Shown piece by piece: positions 37,758-48,200 of a stretch of 57,843 nt of DNA. Numbering within the stretch: position 1 is the stretch's first letter; every line of letters starts with the position of its first letter. The notes below the pieces were generated by a model. The model was given only the letters and a program-made list of their open reading frames with translations. It was not told the origin of the DNA and searched no databases. Made by a program: the position numbers and the translations under genes. Source of the DNA: Acidobacteriota bacterium (GTDB taxonomy: Bacteria; Acidobacteriota; Blastocatellia; Chloracidobacteriales; JADJPF01); NCBI GenBank assembly GCA_016213785.1, contig JACQZQ010000089.1, positions 1-57,843 on the forward strand, read 5' to 3'.

Positions 37758-37852
37758 TAACTCTTAACTCTTAATTCTTAATTCTTAATTCTTAGCTTTT
37801 AATTCTTGGGTTTTAGTTCTTAACTCTTAGTTCTTAGCTTTTAATCTTTAAC
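37757..37852 (-). repeat. Heptanucleotide tandem array between ade and rnhB
   Basis: Thirteen consecutive 7-base units plus a partial one run from the rnhB start codon to inside the adenine deaminase stop region. The consensus is TTAATTC or TTAACTC on the plus strand (GAATTAA or GAGTTAA on the coding strand). Variant units are TTAGCTT (twice), TTAGTTC (twice), TTGGGTT and TTAATCT. The phase is kept exactly throughout. The array fills the whole 83-base intergenic gap and supplies the last codon and stop of the upstream gene. Confidence 0.9.
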
Positions 37853-39571
37853 AAAAAGGTCTACTAGAGCAAATTGAGTTACATCAACTAAGCCGCGATC
37901 AGTGATTTTAAGTTTAGGGATTACAGGCAGAGCTAGAAAAGACATTGTCATAAATGGGTCTTCTAATTTACAACCTAAACGGCTACTTGCCCGTTTAAGC
38001 TCATTCATATCAGCGCTTACTTTTTCAATTGGCTCATTAGACATTAGTCCTGCAATTGATAATTCTAGGGCTGCCTCAATTTTTTCACCATTTGCTGCAA
38101 CAATACCGCCTTGCATTTCTGCCACTTTGCTTACTGCTCTACAAATACTTTCATCATCTGCGCCAATTGCAATAATATTATGAGAGTCATGCGCTACAGA
38201 AGCGGCAAGTGCTCCTTGTTGAAGGCCAAAACCTTGTACTAAGCCAATTCCACGCTGTCCGCTGCCCCTATGACGCTCTACTACGGTGATTTTAAGTAAG
38301 TCTTGTTTGGTATCAGAAATCACTTTATCGTCTTTTATTGTAGGTTCTGTAACAAAGCCTTCAGTATAAAGCTGATGTTTTCCAAGCCCTATTACTCTAG
38401 CGTGGTGGCTAAGTGCTTTAATAAGAAAATCTTCTGGGCGCAAGCTTCCAATATTTACAGAGTTTCTAGCTTTAATATTTTGGCTATCTAGAGGTGGAAG
38501 TAACAACTTGCCATCTACCGCAACTAATTTACCATCCTTATAAACTCTGCGAGGATAAATATCTGTTAATGAGTCAAATGCTACTAAATCAGCAAAATAG
38601 CCTGGGGCAATTGCTCCAACTCTATCAATTCTAAAATATTCAGCAGCATTAAGCGTTGCCATACGAATAGCACTAATTGCAGACATCCCTTTTTTAACAG
38701 CGGTACGGACAAGAAAATCAATATGACCTTCTTCTAAAATATCATTAGGATGACGATCATCGGTTACTAAAAGGCAACGGCGCTCATTTTCAAGTGTGAC
38801 TAGTGGCATAAGATCAGAGAGGTTTTTAGCTGCTGTGCCTTCTCGTAGCATTATATGCATACCTAGGCGCATTTTTTCTTTTGCTTCTAAAATACTTGTA
38901 CATTCATGATCTGAAGCAATTCCGCTAGCAACATAAGCACAAAGTGCAAGGCCAGAAAGCCCTGGAGCATGACCGTCTAGACGTTTATTTCCTGCCAAAG
39001 CTAGTTTTTCCATCACATCTTGGTCAGTATTAACTACACCTGGAAAATTCATCATTTCAGCTAGTCCTAAAACTTGAGGGTGATTAATAAATGGCTCTAA
39101 GTCTTTTGCTGAAAGCATTGCGCCAGAAGTCTCTAGCTTAGTAGCAGGTACACAAGAAGGAAGCATAAAAAATACATTTAGAGGTACGCCTTGGCTAGAA
39201 TCAATCATAAATTTTAAGCCTTCTAAGCCTAAGACATTTGCAATTTCATGAGGATCACAAATTACCGATGTTGTGCCTCTAGCAACTACTGCACGGGCAA
39301 AACGTGGGACTGTTACCATAGAGCTTTCTATATGTACATGAGAATCAATAAAACCTGGCGAGAGATACAGACCTTTTAAGTCTTCTTCTTGTTTTCCCTT
39401 GTAATCAGAACCAATGCCAACCACCACACCATTATCAATAGCTACATCGGTTTGATAAATTTCTCCAGAAAAAACATTAATTAATTGGACATTTCTTAGC
39501 ACTAAATCTAGAGGTTTATCACCTCTTGCGGCTTGAATTAGACTTGAAAGATCTGTAATTTTTCTTGCCAT
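37841..39571 (-). CDS. ade: Adenine deaminase
   Basis: This metallo-dependent amidohydrolase converts adenine to hypoxanthine in purine salvage. The 576-residue product has the family's GFIDSHVHIESSMVTVPRFA metal site, RGTTSVICDPHEIANVLG, LLVTDDRHPNDI with a further aspartate, and MTMSFLALPVIP near the end. Its length matches bacterial Ade proteins. It follows an M28 peptidase gene by 31 bases. The gene's final bases and stop codon lie within the heptanucleotide array. Confidence 0.95.
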   Translation of the reverse strand: MARKITDLSSLIQAARGDKPLDLVLRNVQLINVFSGEIYQTDVAIDNGVVVGIGSDYKGKQEEDLKGLYLSPGFIDSHVHIESSMVTVPRFARAVVARGTTSVICDPHEIANVLGLEGLKFMIDSSQGVPLNVFFMLPSCVPATKLETSGAMLSAKDLEPFINHPQVLGLAEMMNFPGVVNTDQDVMEKLALAGNKRLDGHAPGLSGLALCAYVASGIASDHECTSILEAKEKMRLGMHIMLREGTAAKNLSDLMPLVTLENERRCLLVTDDRHPNDILEEGHIDFLVRTAVKKGMSAISAIRMATLNAAEYFRIDRVGAIAPGYFADLVAFDSLTDIYPRRVYKDGKLVAVDGKLLLPPLDSQNIKARNSVNIGSLRPEDFLIKALSHHARVIGLGKHQLYTEGFVTEPTIKDDKVISDTKQDLLKITVVERHRGSGQRGIGLVQGFGLQQGALAASVAHDSHNIIAIGADDESICRAVSKVAEMQGGIVAANGEKIEAALELSIAGLMSNEPIEKVSADMNELKRASSRLGCKLEDPFMTMSFLALPVIPKLKITDRGLVDVTQFALVDLFVKD

Positions 39572-39602
39572 AAAAATTCCTTTAACTCTAATAGTTACTA
39601 AA

Positions 39603-41351
39603 TTATTTACCGTTTTTTAGAGACTGCTCGCGTTTAGCCTTAAACTCTGTCCCATCACGCCAAGTGGGCATTTCTTTAGCATTGGCTACTTCAAGACCTA
39701 CTTGAAAAAGTAGTTGTAAATCTTCAATTGCTCCGCTTAAATCCCAATCAGACCTAACTTCATCTGAAGGTTTATGGTAATCAGTTGTAGTATAGGCTTC
39801 AAAAATCTTTTTGCTTTCTTCTTCTGTTTTGCCTGCTAAAACTTTTCCTTCTCCAGCATCTAAAGCAGGTACACCTTGTTTAGCAAAACTAAAATGATCT
39901 GAACGATAAAAATAACCTTTTTCAGGCTCTTGATCAGGTTTGACCTCTCGCTTTTGTGTTGCTGCCACACCTTTAACATAATCATCTAGAGTAGAATTGC
40001 CTAAACCAACTACAATTATATCTTTAGTTTTGCCTTTTACGTTCATACTATCCATATTAATAACAGCAGCAGTTTTACTATGTGAATAAAGAGGGTTTTG
40101 ACCATAGTAGGCTGAACCTAATAGTCCTCGCTCTTCTGCTGTGACTGCTAGGAAAAGTAAAGAGCGTTTAGGTTGGGTAGAGAGTTTAGAATAGGTTTTA
40201 GCAAGTTCTAAAAGTCCTGCTGTGCCTGTAGCATTATCTTTTGCACCATTATAGATTTTGTCGTCATTAATTGGCTTACCATCTTTATCTGTAGCCGGTT
40301 GGCCTACTCCAAAATGATCCCAATGTGCAGTAAAGATTACATATTCATTCTTAAGCTGTGGATCGCTACCTTCTAATTTAGCAATGACATTATTAGATTC
40401 TACTTTCTTAAACTCGTTTTTTGCGCTTAAAGAAGCTTTTACACCTAAAGCAACAGGCTTAAAGTCTTTTTTAAGAGCTTCTTTCTTTAGAGCATCTAAG
40501 TCTTTTCCTCCCATTTGGAAAATTTCTTTAGCCTTTGAGAAAGTCACCCAAGACTCTACAGGGCAAAGTGACATATTGTTATTATTATCGCTTATAGTAA
40601 AACCACCGCTTCCCCAACTATTTCTTACTACTTCCCAAGGATAGCCTGCTGGCCCGTCTTCATGGACAATAATGCAACCTGCTGCGCCTTTTTGCATTGC
40701 CATTTCAAATTTATAAGTCCAACGACCATAGTAAGTCATCGCCTTACCACCAAACATTTTATCATCAGGTAAAGGAGGATCATTAATTAACATAACTACC
40801 ACCTTACCCTTAAGGTCTTCTCCTTTAAAATCATCCCAACCAAATTCAGGAGCTTGAGCACCATAGCCAACAAAGACTAACTCTGCATCCATTTTAACTG
40901 TATTAGTTAGTTGACGAGTCCAAGCAACAAAATCATCACGAAATTTTAGGCTTAGGTTTTTATCCCCAGCCGAGAGTTTCATCTCTACTTTGTCATCTAT
41001 TTTATAGCTAACTAGAGGGACTTTTTGTAGGAATGTTCCATCGGGGTTTCCAGGCTTTAGCCCTAGTTTTTGAAAATTTTCCTGTAAATATTTAATAGTA
41101 AGTTCTTCACCTTTACTATTTGGACTACGGCCTTCAAATTCATCAGAAGAAAGTTTTTTAACATGTTCTAACATTTCAGTAGGGCTAATATTACTAGCTC
41201 CTGAATCAATTTCTATTGGTTTAACATCGCTAGACTTTGCTGTTTCTGTGGGTGTTGGACTACTAGTATTAGTCTTAGGACTATCACAACCTACCATAGT
41301 TGCAGCACTAAGAAAAAGGAATGCAAAAGAAAGATAAAAACTAGGTTTCAC
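39603..41351 (-). CDS. M28-family zinc aminopeptidase lipoprotein
   Basis: The 582-residue product starts with a lipoprotein signal (lipobox ending at Cys22, MVGC) followed by a Thr/Pro/Ser-rich linker, so it is anchored outside the cytoplasm. Residues about 140-270 resemble a PA-like insert (GKVVVMLINDPPLP, GCIIVHEDGPAGYPW). The peptidase domain shows the zinc ligands HWDHFG, the bridging Asp in GAKDNATGTAGLLELA, the catalytic Glu pair in TAEERGLLGSAYY, the Asp in NMDSM and the His in RSDHFSFAKQGVPAL. It likely releases N-terminal amino acids from peptides. Substrate preference is not predictable from sequence. Confidence 0.9.
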   Translation of the reverse strand: MKPSFYLSFAFLFLSAATMVGCDSPKTNTSSPTPTETAKSSDVKPIEIDSGASNISPTEMLEHVKKLSSDEFEGRSPNSKGEELTIKYLQENFQKLGLKPGNPDGTFLQKVPLVSYKIDDKVEMKLSAGDKNLSLKFRDDFVAWTRQLTNTVKMDAELVFVGYGAQAPEFGWDDFKGEDLKGKVVVMLINDPPLPDDKMFGGKAMTYYGRWTYKFEMAMQKGAAGCIIVHEDGPAGYPWEVVRNSWGSGGFTISDNNNNMSLCPVESWVTFSKAKEIFQMGGKDLDALKKEALKKDFKPVALGVKASLSAKNEFKKVESNNVIAKLEGSDPQLKNEYVIFTAHWDHFGVGQPATDKDGKPINDDKIYNGAKDNATGTAGLLELAKTYSKLSTQPKRSLLFLAVTAEERGLLGSAYYGQNPLYSHSKTAAVINMDSMNVKGKTKDIIVVGLGNSTLDDYVKGVAATQKREVKPDQEPEKGYFYRSDHFSFAKQGVPALDAGEGKVLAGKTEEESKKIFEAYTTTDYHKPSDEVRSDWDLSGAIEDLQLLFQVGLEVANAKEMPTWRDGTEFKAKREQSLKNGK

Positions 41352-41487
41352 GCCTGAAATCTCCTGGATTTTAAGTATAAGATAAGAATAGTTTTGTAAT
41401 CTTAATTGTTAGATAGGGTTACGTCAATGTAACAAGAAAAAAACTTAATATCCTTAGTGCTAAAGAAGAAAAGGTTGTTTCTATAAT

Positions 41488-41518
41488 AAAAGCCCAGTAG
41501 CTTATCTACTGAGCTTTT
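41488..41518 (-). terminator. Terminator of alaS
   Basis: AAAAGC-CAGTAG (41488-41500, one mismatch) pairs with CTACTG-GCTTTT (41506-41518) around CTTAT. On the minus strand it is followed by TTTTATTAT, fitting an intrinsic terminator about 50 bases past the alaS stop. Confidence 0.7.
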
Positions 41519-41565
41519 ATTTTGTCTTCTTAATATGGCAATGAGAGTTACTAAATATTTTCTAG

Positions 41566-44220
41566 TTAGCTAGTAAGCATTTTTTCTACAGATTGATAGC
41601 TTGCGCCTAGAGCATCATCTAGTTTTGCAACATCGCGACCGCCTGCTTCGGCTAAATCAGGTCTTCCGCCTCCTTTGCCTCCAACTATCTCAGCAAGTTC
41701 TTTAATGATTTTTCCTGCATTAAGTTTTTTAGTTAAATCACTAGAAACTCTTACTAAAAGAGCGGCTTTGTCTTCTTCAGTCATACCTAACACTACTACG
41801 CTTGAGCCTAGTTTTTGACCTAAGTTATCAGCTAGTTGGCGCATTCCGCTACGGTCTAAATCTTCAACTTTTTGAGCTAGGATTTTTACATTATTAATTG
41901 TTTTAGCTTGTTCTAAAACATTTGTAACTGATTGGGTAGCTAACTTGAGTTTTAGTGTATCAACTTGGGAAAGAGCAAGTTTTAATGATGTTTGCAATCG
42001 TTCAATTTGAGAAGGAATATCTTGCCAGCCAGACTTAAAGTTTACTGCTAGGCCATCTAGGATATCATAGGCTTGTTGATAGCGTTCAATAGCTCCTGGG
42101 CCAGTTATTGCTTCAATACGACGAATTCCTGCGGCAACAGAACTATCAGAAATTATTTTAAGTAGCCCAATATCGCCTGTTGCTGAAACGTGAGTACCTC
42201 CACAAAGCTCTGTACTAAAACCAGGAACGCTAACAACTCTAACTTGGCTAGAATACTTTTCACCAAATAGTGCCATTGCCCCTGATGAAAGAGCTTTTTC
42301 TAGCCCCATTTCTTGTTTTGAAACATCACTATTACGTTGGATTTGCTCATTAACTAAACGCTCTAGTTCGTTGATTTCTGTATCGGTTAAAGCTGCATAA
42401 TGAGTAAAATCAAAACGTAAGCGATCTGGAGCAACAAGACTACCTGCTTGTTTAACGTGTAGCCCTAAAACCTCACGAAGTGCCGCGTGTAAAAGGTGTG
42501 TAGCCGTGTGGTTAAGCATAATTCGGCGACGGCGCTCAGTGTCAACTAAAGCAGCTAGTTTGTCGCCTACTTTTAAGCTGCCTTTTTCAACTTTTACTTT
42601 ATGAACAGAAAGCCCTGAGACAGGAGAATAAGTGTCTAAGACTTTTGCTAAAGCTGATTGGCTTTCTAAAATTCCTGTATCACCGATTTGACCGCCAGAC
42701 TCAGCATAAAAAGGAGTACTTTCTAAAATTACCTCACCATCAAACTCATTTTCACTAGCATTTAGTTCAGAGACTTTTTCATCTTTAGAAATTAGAGCAA
42801 CTATTTTAGTTTCTAGTAATTCCGTTCCTTGATAGCCAGTAAAATTAGTTTTAGTTTGTTCTGCTAGTTCTTGATAAATAGGTTTAACTTTAGCTTGGGT
42901 TGGAGCAGCACAAACAGGCTGAGTAGTTTTTTGTAGTTCTTCTAAAGCAGCACTAAAAGATTGATCAAAACTTACTGGATCAAGTTGATGACCTTGTTGT
43001 TCTAGCATGACTTTTATTAAGTCTGAAGGCATCCCAAATGTGTCATAGAGTCTAACTAATTCGCTATATGGTGGCATTTGGCTTGCGTGTCGCTCTACTA
43101 AATCATGGAACTTAGGTAGGCATACTCTTAAAGTGTTGCGAAAACGTCTTTCTTCACCCTGAATAACTTGGCTAGTTAGATTTCGAGCAGTTAAAAGCTC
43201 TGGATAAGCTCCGCCCATCATATGAGTTACAAAGTCAGTGATTTTATGAAAGAAAAGCTCTGATATTCCTAGTTTATGACTACCATGATAAATAGCTCTA
43301 CGCATAATTTTACGTAGTACATAATTCCGTTCATTAGTTCCAGGTAAAATTCCATCGGCAATTGCAAAAGCAGTAGCACGAGCATGGTCGGCTAAAACCC
43401 TCATAGACATTCCTTCTTGAGTATCTGGGTCATATTCTCTACTGCATAATTCACTAATAAATTGTAAGATAGGGCGAATTAGGTCTGTATCATAATTGCT
43501 TTTAACACCCTGAAGTACCGCACTAATGCGCTCTAGCCCCATTCCTGTATCAACAGAGGGTTTAGGAAGAGGGGTTAATGTGCCGTGTTCATCGCGGTTA
43601 AATTGCATAAAAACTAGATTCCAAATCTCCATTACTGTATCACCAGCCCCATTAACCATTTCAGCGCGTTGCTTTGATAGGTCTTCACCCATATAGTAAT
43701 GGATTTCAGAACAAGGGCCGCAAGGGCCAGTATTGCCCATTTGCCAGAAATTATCTTTTTCACCAAATTTTAAGATTCTATCGGCTGGAGCACCTACTTT
43801 TTTCCAAAGTTCTAAAGCTTCATCATCATCTTTATAAACTGAAAACCAAAGTCTATTTAAGGGTAATTGAAACTCTTTTAGTAATAAATCCCAGGCAAAA
43901 ACAATGGCTTCTTCTTTGAAATAGTCGCCAAAAGAAAAATTTCCTAACATTTCAAAAAAGGTATGATGGCGAGCAGTCTTTCCTACTTCTTCTAAATCAT
44001 TATGTTTACCACCAGCACGGATACATTTTTGAGAAGTTACAGCACGAGAATAATCACGTTTTTCTAGTCCTAGAAATGTATCCTTAAATTGATTCATACC
44101 TGCATTAGCAAAAAGCAGTGTAGGATCATTAGTAGGTAGTAGGGGGGAGCTTTTAACAATACGATGTTGATTAGTAGCAAAAAACTCTAGAAATTTTTGT
44201 CTAATTTCATGTCCAGTCAT
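41566..44220 (-). CDS. alaS: Alanyl-tRNA synthetase
   Basis: AlaRS charges tRNA-Ala and edits mischarged serine or glycine. The 884-residue product has the class II catalytic core (MNQFKDTFLG, HHTFFEMLGNFSFGDYF), the editing-domain zinc site NHTATHLLHAALREVLG and CGGTHV, and the C-terminal DHHA1 GGKGGGRPDLAEAGG. All parts are full length. It is transcribed divergently from a coiled-coil protein gene and ends at a terminator. Confidence 0.97.
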   Translation of the reverse strand: MTGHEIRQKFLEFFATNQHRIVKSSPLLPTNDPTLLFANAGMNQFKDTFLGLEKRDYSRAVTSQKCIRAGGKHNDLEEVGKTARHHTFFEMLGNFSFGDYFKEEAIVFAWDLLLKEFQLPLNRLWFSVYKDDDEALELWKKVGAPADRILKFGEKDNFWQMGNTGPCGPCSEIHYYMGEDLSKQRAEMVNGAGDTVMEIWNLVFMQFNRDEHGTLTPLPKPSVDTGMGLERISAVLQGVKSNYDTDLIRPILQFISELCSREYDPDTQEGMSMRVLADHARATAFAIADGILPGTNERNYVLRKIMRRAIYHGSHKLGISELFFHKITDFVTHMMGGAYPELLTARNLTSQVIQGEERRFRNTLRVCLPKFHDLVERHASQMPPYSELVRLYDTFGMPSDLIKVMLEQQGHQLDPVSFDQSFSAALEELQKTTQPVCAAPTQAKVKPIYQELAEQTKTNFTGYQGTELLETKIVALISKDEKVSELNASENEFDGEVILESTPFYAESGGQIGDTGILESQSALAKVLDTYSPVSGLSVHKVKVEKGSLKVGDKLAALVDTERRRRIMLNHTATHLLHAALREVLGLHVKQAGSLVAPDRLRFDFTHYAALTDTEINELERLVNEQIQRNSDVSKQEMGLEKALSSGAMALFGEKYSSQVRVVSVPGFSTELCGGTHVSATGDIGLLKIISDSSVAAGIRRIEAITGPGAIERYQQAYDILDGLAVNFKSGWQDIPSQIERLQTSLKLALSQVDTLKLKLATQSVTNVLEQAKTINNVKILAQKVEDLDRSGMRQLADNLGQKLGSSVVVLGMTEEDKAALLVRVSSDLTKKLNAGKIIKELAEIVGGKGGGRPDLAEAGGRDVAKLDDALGASYQSVEKMLTS

Positions 44221-44462
44221 TTTATTTAAGTTCCAGTCTTTATATTAAATTAGCGAAAAGCGGTAAACCTTTAAGATAGTTCATTTGCCTAATAATGGCA
44301 AGGCTTAGAGGCTTAGAGCTTGCTAGATTTAGAAAAATTTCTTCTAACTTCAAAATTTTTTGGGAACTTTTTTCCACTTTTGAGGTTCAACCCTTTGAGC
44401 AAGAAAATAATAATAATAATTTTTAGCTGAGCTTTCATTAAAGCCAACATTTTGGAGAAATC

Positions 44463-45143
44463 ATGAGCTTTAAGTACAAATTACTAGTTACAGCAACAGC
44501 ATTAATTTTAAGTAGCCCTCTTATTGATGGGAATGTATGGCTATTTGCATTGCAACAACCTCGCCAAACACAACCACAAGTACAACCACAAACCCAACCT
44601 ACTCTTGTAGAGACTCAAAAAACTGATTCACAATCTCAAAAAAATTTAAACGCTAATTTATCAAAAGAAATTCGCACTTTAGCTAAAGAAATTCGCCAAT
44701 TAAACGCTCAACAACGCCAAATACTAGATTTAATATTCTTAAAAATAGAACAAGAACGTATTGATAAACTCTCTGATAAATTTGCTTCAATAGATGCTCA
44801 ACTCCGTTTATTAGACGCTAAAGAAAGACAATTAGATTTTAGATTAAAAAATATTGATAAGGAATTGCTATTTAGGAATTTTCTTAATCGTAGTGATGCA
44901 GAAAAAGCCATTAAGGATGAAATAGAAAACGAACGAGAACAAATTAAGATAGAAAGAAATAGATTAGAAGTAGATAAACAAAGACTAAGAGAAGATATTA
45001 ATGCTGGTAATATACAATTAGATATTATTCGGACAAGGCTTTTAACAGGTCTAAGTGGTCAAGTAAATGGAAAAGAACTACTTAACTACCTAGAAGACCA
45101 AGAACAAACTATTCCAATGCAAACAGATCCTGCTCTTCGTTAA
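44463..45143 (+). CDS. Exported coiled-coil protein of unknown function
   Basis: The 226-residue product starts with a signal peptide (about residues 1-30), then a Gln/Pro/Thr-rich stretch (about 31-60). Residues about 65-195 are strongly heptad-like with many Leu, Ile, Glu, Lys and Arg (for example LAKEIRQLNAQQRQILDLIF), so a long coiled coil is expected. No catalytic motif is seen. A periplasmic or envelope structural role is plausible. A terminator follows directly. Confidence 0.75.
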   Translation: MSFKYKLLVTATALILSSPLIDGNVWLFALQQPRQTQPQVQPQTQPTLVETQKTDSQSQKNLNANLSKEIRTLAKEIRQLNAQQRQILDLIFLKIEQERIDKLSDKFASIDAQLRLLDAKERQLDFRLKNIDKELLFRNFLNRSDAEKAIKDEIENEREQIKIERNRLEVDKQRLREDINAGNIQLDIIRTRLLTGLSGQVNGKELLNYLEDQEQTIPMQTDPALR

Positions 45144-45180
45144 AGATGAGTAACCCATAAGATTGTGAATTCGCTAAAAT

Positions 45181-45222
45181 AAGAAAGGTTGTTAGTTTAA
45201 CTAATAACCTTTCTTTTTTTTT
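45181..45222 (+). terminator. Strong bidirectional terminator
   Basis: AAGAAAGGTTGTTAG (45181-45195) pairs with CTAATAACCTTTCTT (45201-45215) through 15 pairs including one G-U, with a TTTAA loop. A run of T residues follows on the plus strand, and an A-rich tract precedes it for the minus strand. It sits between the convergent coiled-coil and TonB receptor genes. Confidence 0.85.
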
Positions 45223-45240
45223 ACTTTTAACATATAAAAA

Positions 45241-48200
45241 CTAAAAGAATAGCCTAAATCCAAATTGAAATTGACGAGGTGCAAAGGCATTACGAGCACG
45301 ACTAGCAGGAGCCGTAAAACGGCTACCATCTCTATTAGGAAGTTGGAAATTACCTTGCAAATCAGGTGAAAAAGTCCGGTCAATTTCACTAAAATTAACA
45401 CGGTTAAAAAGATTAAAGGCTTCAAAGAAACCTAAAATCTTAAAGTTTTCTTTTAGCGCAACTATTCTAGATAATCTTACATCAACATTAGCAAATCCTG
45501 TTGTAATACCAGCATTACGAGGTAGACTTACACCTTGAAATAGAGGTCTATCGCCATCACCAGCATCACCATTTTGGTTTAAGTCCGTTCCTGCAAGTAA
45601 GTTATAGGGTCTTCCAGAGTTTAAGCTAATTATAGAAGAAATCTGAAAATCTCTTAGGAAAGGATTTCTTGTAAAATTTAAATCCCAAATTCCTGATAAT
45701 ACAAAACGACTACGTACATCTTGGACTGATAAACTGCGCTCATCCCCCGGTTTAAGTGGGTCTAGAGCTTTATCAACTACATCTGTACGCAAGTCAAAAA
45801 CATTATCAATTGCCTTTGAAAAAGTGTAACTTACAAGAACTCCAAAACCTCTAGTAAACCTACGATTAATTGCTAGGGTTAAAGCATTATAGTAACTATC
45901 ATAGGCGTTTTCAAATTGGCTAATTTGTCCTGTTGTTGGATCAGAGCGACCTATTCTCAAACTAGTTAGTAAGTCTGCTTGAGGGCGGACTACAGGATTT
46001 ATTTGTCTGGTAGTAAATAGCTTAAGTCCACGAACATAAGTATAGCTTATTGAGGCTACAGTTCTATTAGAGATTAAGTAATCTAATCCAAAATTACCTT
46101 GTTGAGCATAAGTATTACGAATATTTGGGTCAAATTGGAAAAATTGGCTAAGTTGTGGCTCAAACTGAAATCCAGAGGGTAAGTTATTACTTGGTGTAAA
46201 CTGACGATTAGGTAGATTAAAAGGCAAGATAGAGAAGGGGAAAGGAATTACTAAGATTTTTAAGACCCCTGATCTACTAGGTTCAGAGAGGAAAGAGACT
46301 CCAACTAAAGGTGTAGAAAAGAATAAACCATAAGAACCGCGAACAGTGAGCTTAGGCAATTTAAGAGGTCTATAAGCAAAAGCAAGCCTTGGGCTAAAAT
46401 TACCACTATTATCTGGCATAAAACGAACTCGGTTTATATCATAACGAAGACCTGCTTTAAGTAAAAGGTTTGGTTTTAGTCTAAAATCATCTTGCACAAA
46501 AGCAGAGAAAAACTTACTAGGAACTTCTAGTGAAGTATCACCAAAACCTTGAGCATAAATTAAAGGTAGAGGTATATCAGCTAAAGCAACATTAGCAGGA
46601 AAGCCTGGAACAAGAGTGGGTAAAAGAGCAGAAGCAGCTTTAAGAAAAGCAAGTTGTGCAGGGGTACGAGCCGCAGGATCAAAGGCTTGTATTCCGCTTA
46701 AAGTAGGAAGATTAGGAATACCTGTTAATGCAGTAAAATCTATTGCAGAAAAAGTCCCATTTCCTTGATCTAAAAATGGTACACGAGATTTTTTATCTGG
46801 TAGCCCAGTATAACTAAAATCAATACCAAACTTTAGAGCATTACGGCCTTTAGTTAAAGATACATTATTAACTATTTGGTAAATTTCTTCTAAACGAGGC
46901 TGGTTAGTAGCAAAGCTACCAAAAAATATTGTACCCTCTGGGGCAGTAACACTAACACCTGGCCCTCTATCAAATTGCACTACATCTTGATCACGATGTC
47001 CATATAAAAAACGAGTTTCATTAATTAGCCCAAGACTTGGTTTTACATAGACATTATTAAAAACAACGGTATTATCTGTTAGGTCTTGGATTGAACCATT
47101 TTCTTCGCTTGTTAAACCCCCAAAAGGTTTAAATGAGCCATTATAGCTGCTACCAAAATTATAACGGACATAAAGAGTATCATTAGGATTAATACGTGCA
47201 TCTATACGGCCTAAAAGAGTTGTATTAGCAACAGAAAAAGGAACTGAGCCATTACGAATTAGAAAACCTTGCTGTCTAGCTGCTCTAACAGAATCATTAC
47301 TAATTGTTACTACTGCATTTTGTTTTACTGTTAGGCGCTCAAAAGATGTAAAGAAAAATATTTTATCTTTTTTAAGTGGGCCAGAAAAAGTGGCACCAAA
47401 TTGATATTGCTTAAAATCAGGCTTAAAAGTAGCAAAAGCATCTCTAGCGCTAAGTTCATCATTACGGTTAAGGAAAAAAAGTGAGCCGTGATATTGATTA
47501 GAACCGCCTTTAGTAACAATATTAACGATTCCTCCTAATGAACGACCAAATTCTGCTGAAAAGTTATCGCTAATGATTTGAAATTCCTGAACAGCTTCTT
47601 GACTAAATGTTGCACGTACTGAGCCAGACCCTATATCATTATTACTTAATCCATCAATAGTAATATTGTTAAATCTAGCAGACTGACCATTAAAAGAGAG
47701 TCCTGACGTAGCCGTTACGCCTTGAACAGGAACTCTATCAGGAGTTACACGTGCGGCAGTAAGAGCAAAGTCTAGAAAATCACGTCTGTTAATTGGGAGT
47801 ACTTCTATTTTATCTTTATCAATATTTGTACTAGATTCAGTGGTTTCTTGAGGAGTATCATTAGCTATAATTTCAACTATATCACTAGTTACGCCAATAG
47901 GTAGAATAAAGTCTGTGTTACTAGCAACACCTAAGAGTAAAGAAACTTCTCCTGTAACTGACTTAAAGCCATCAGAAGAAACTATAACTGTATAAGTTCC
48001 TGGTGGAAGCTGACCAATAAAATAAATTCCATCATCGGCAGAAATTACTTCACGAGAAAGATTAGTGTCTTTTTGTTTAACTGAAATTGTTGCACCTGGT
48101 AGTGCTGCACCTCCTTCATCAGTAATACGACCTGTTAAGGCTGAAGAAGTTGAGCCTACAGATTGAGCCATTACTAGTAGAGGTAGAGTAGAAACTAGTA

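Noticed and set aside
37757-37852. CRISPR array
   Set aside because: Units are only 7 bases with no spacers; it is a tandem microsatellite-like array.
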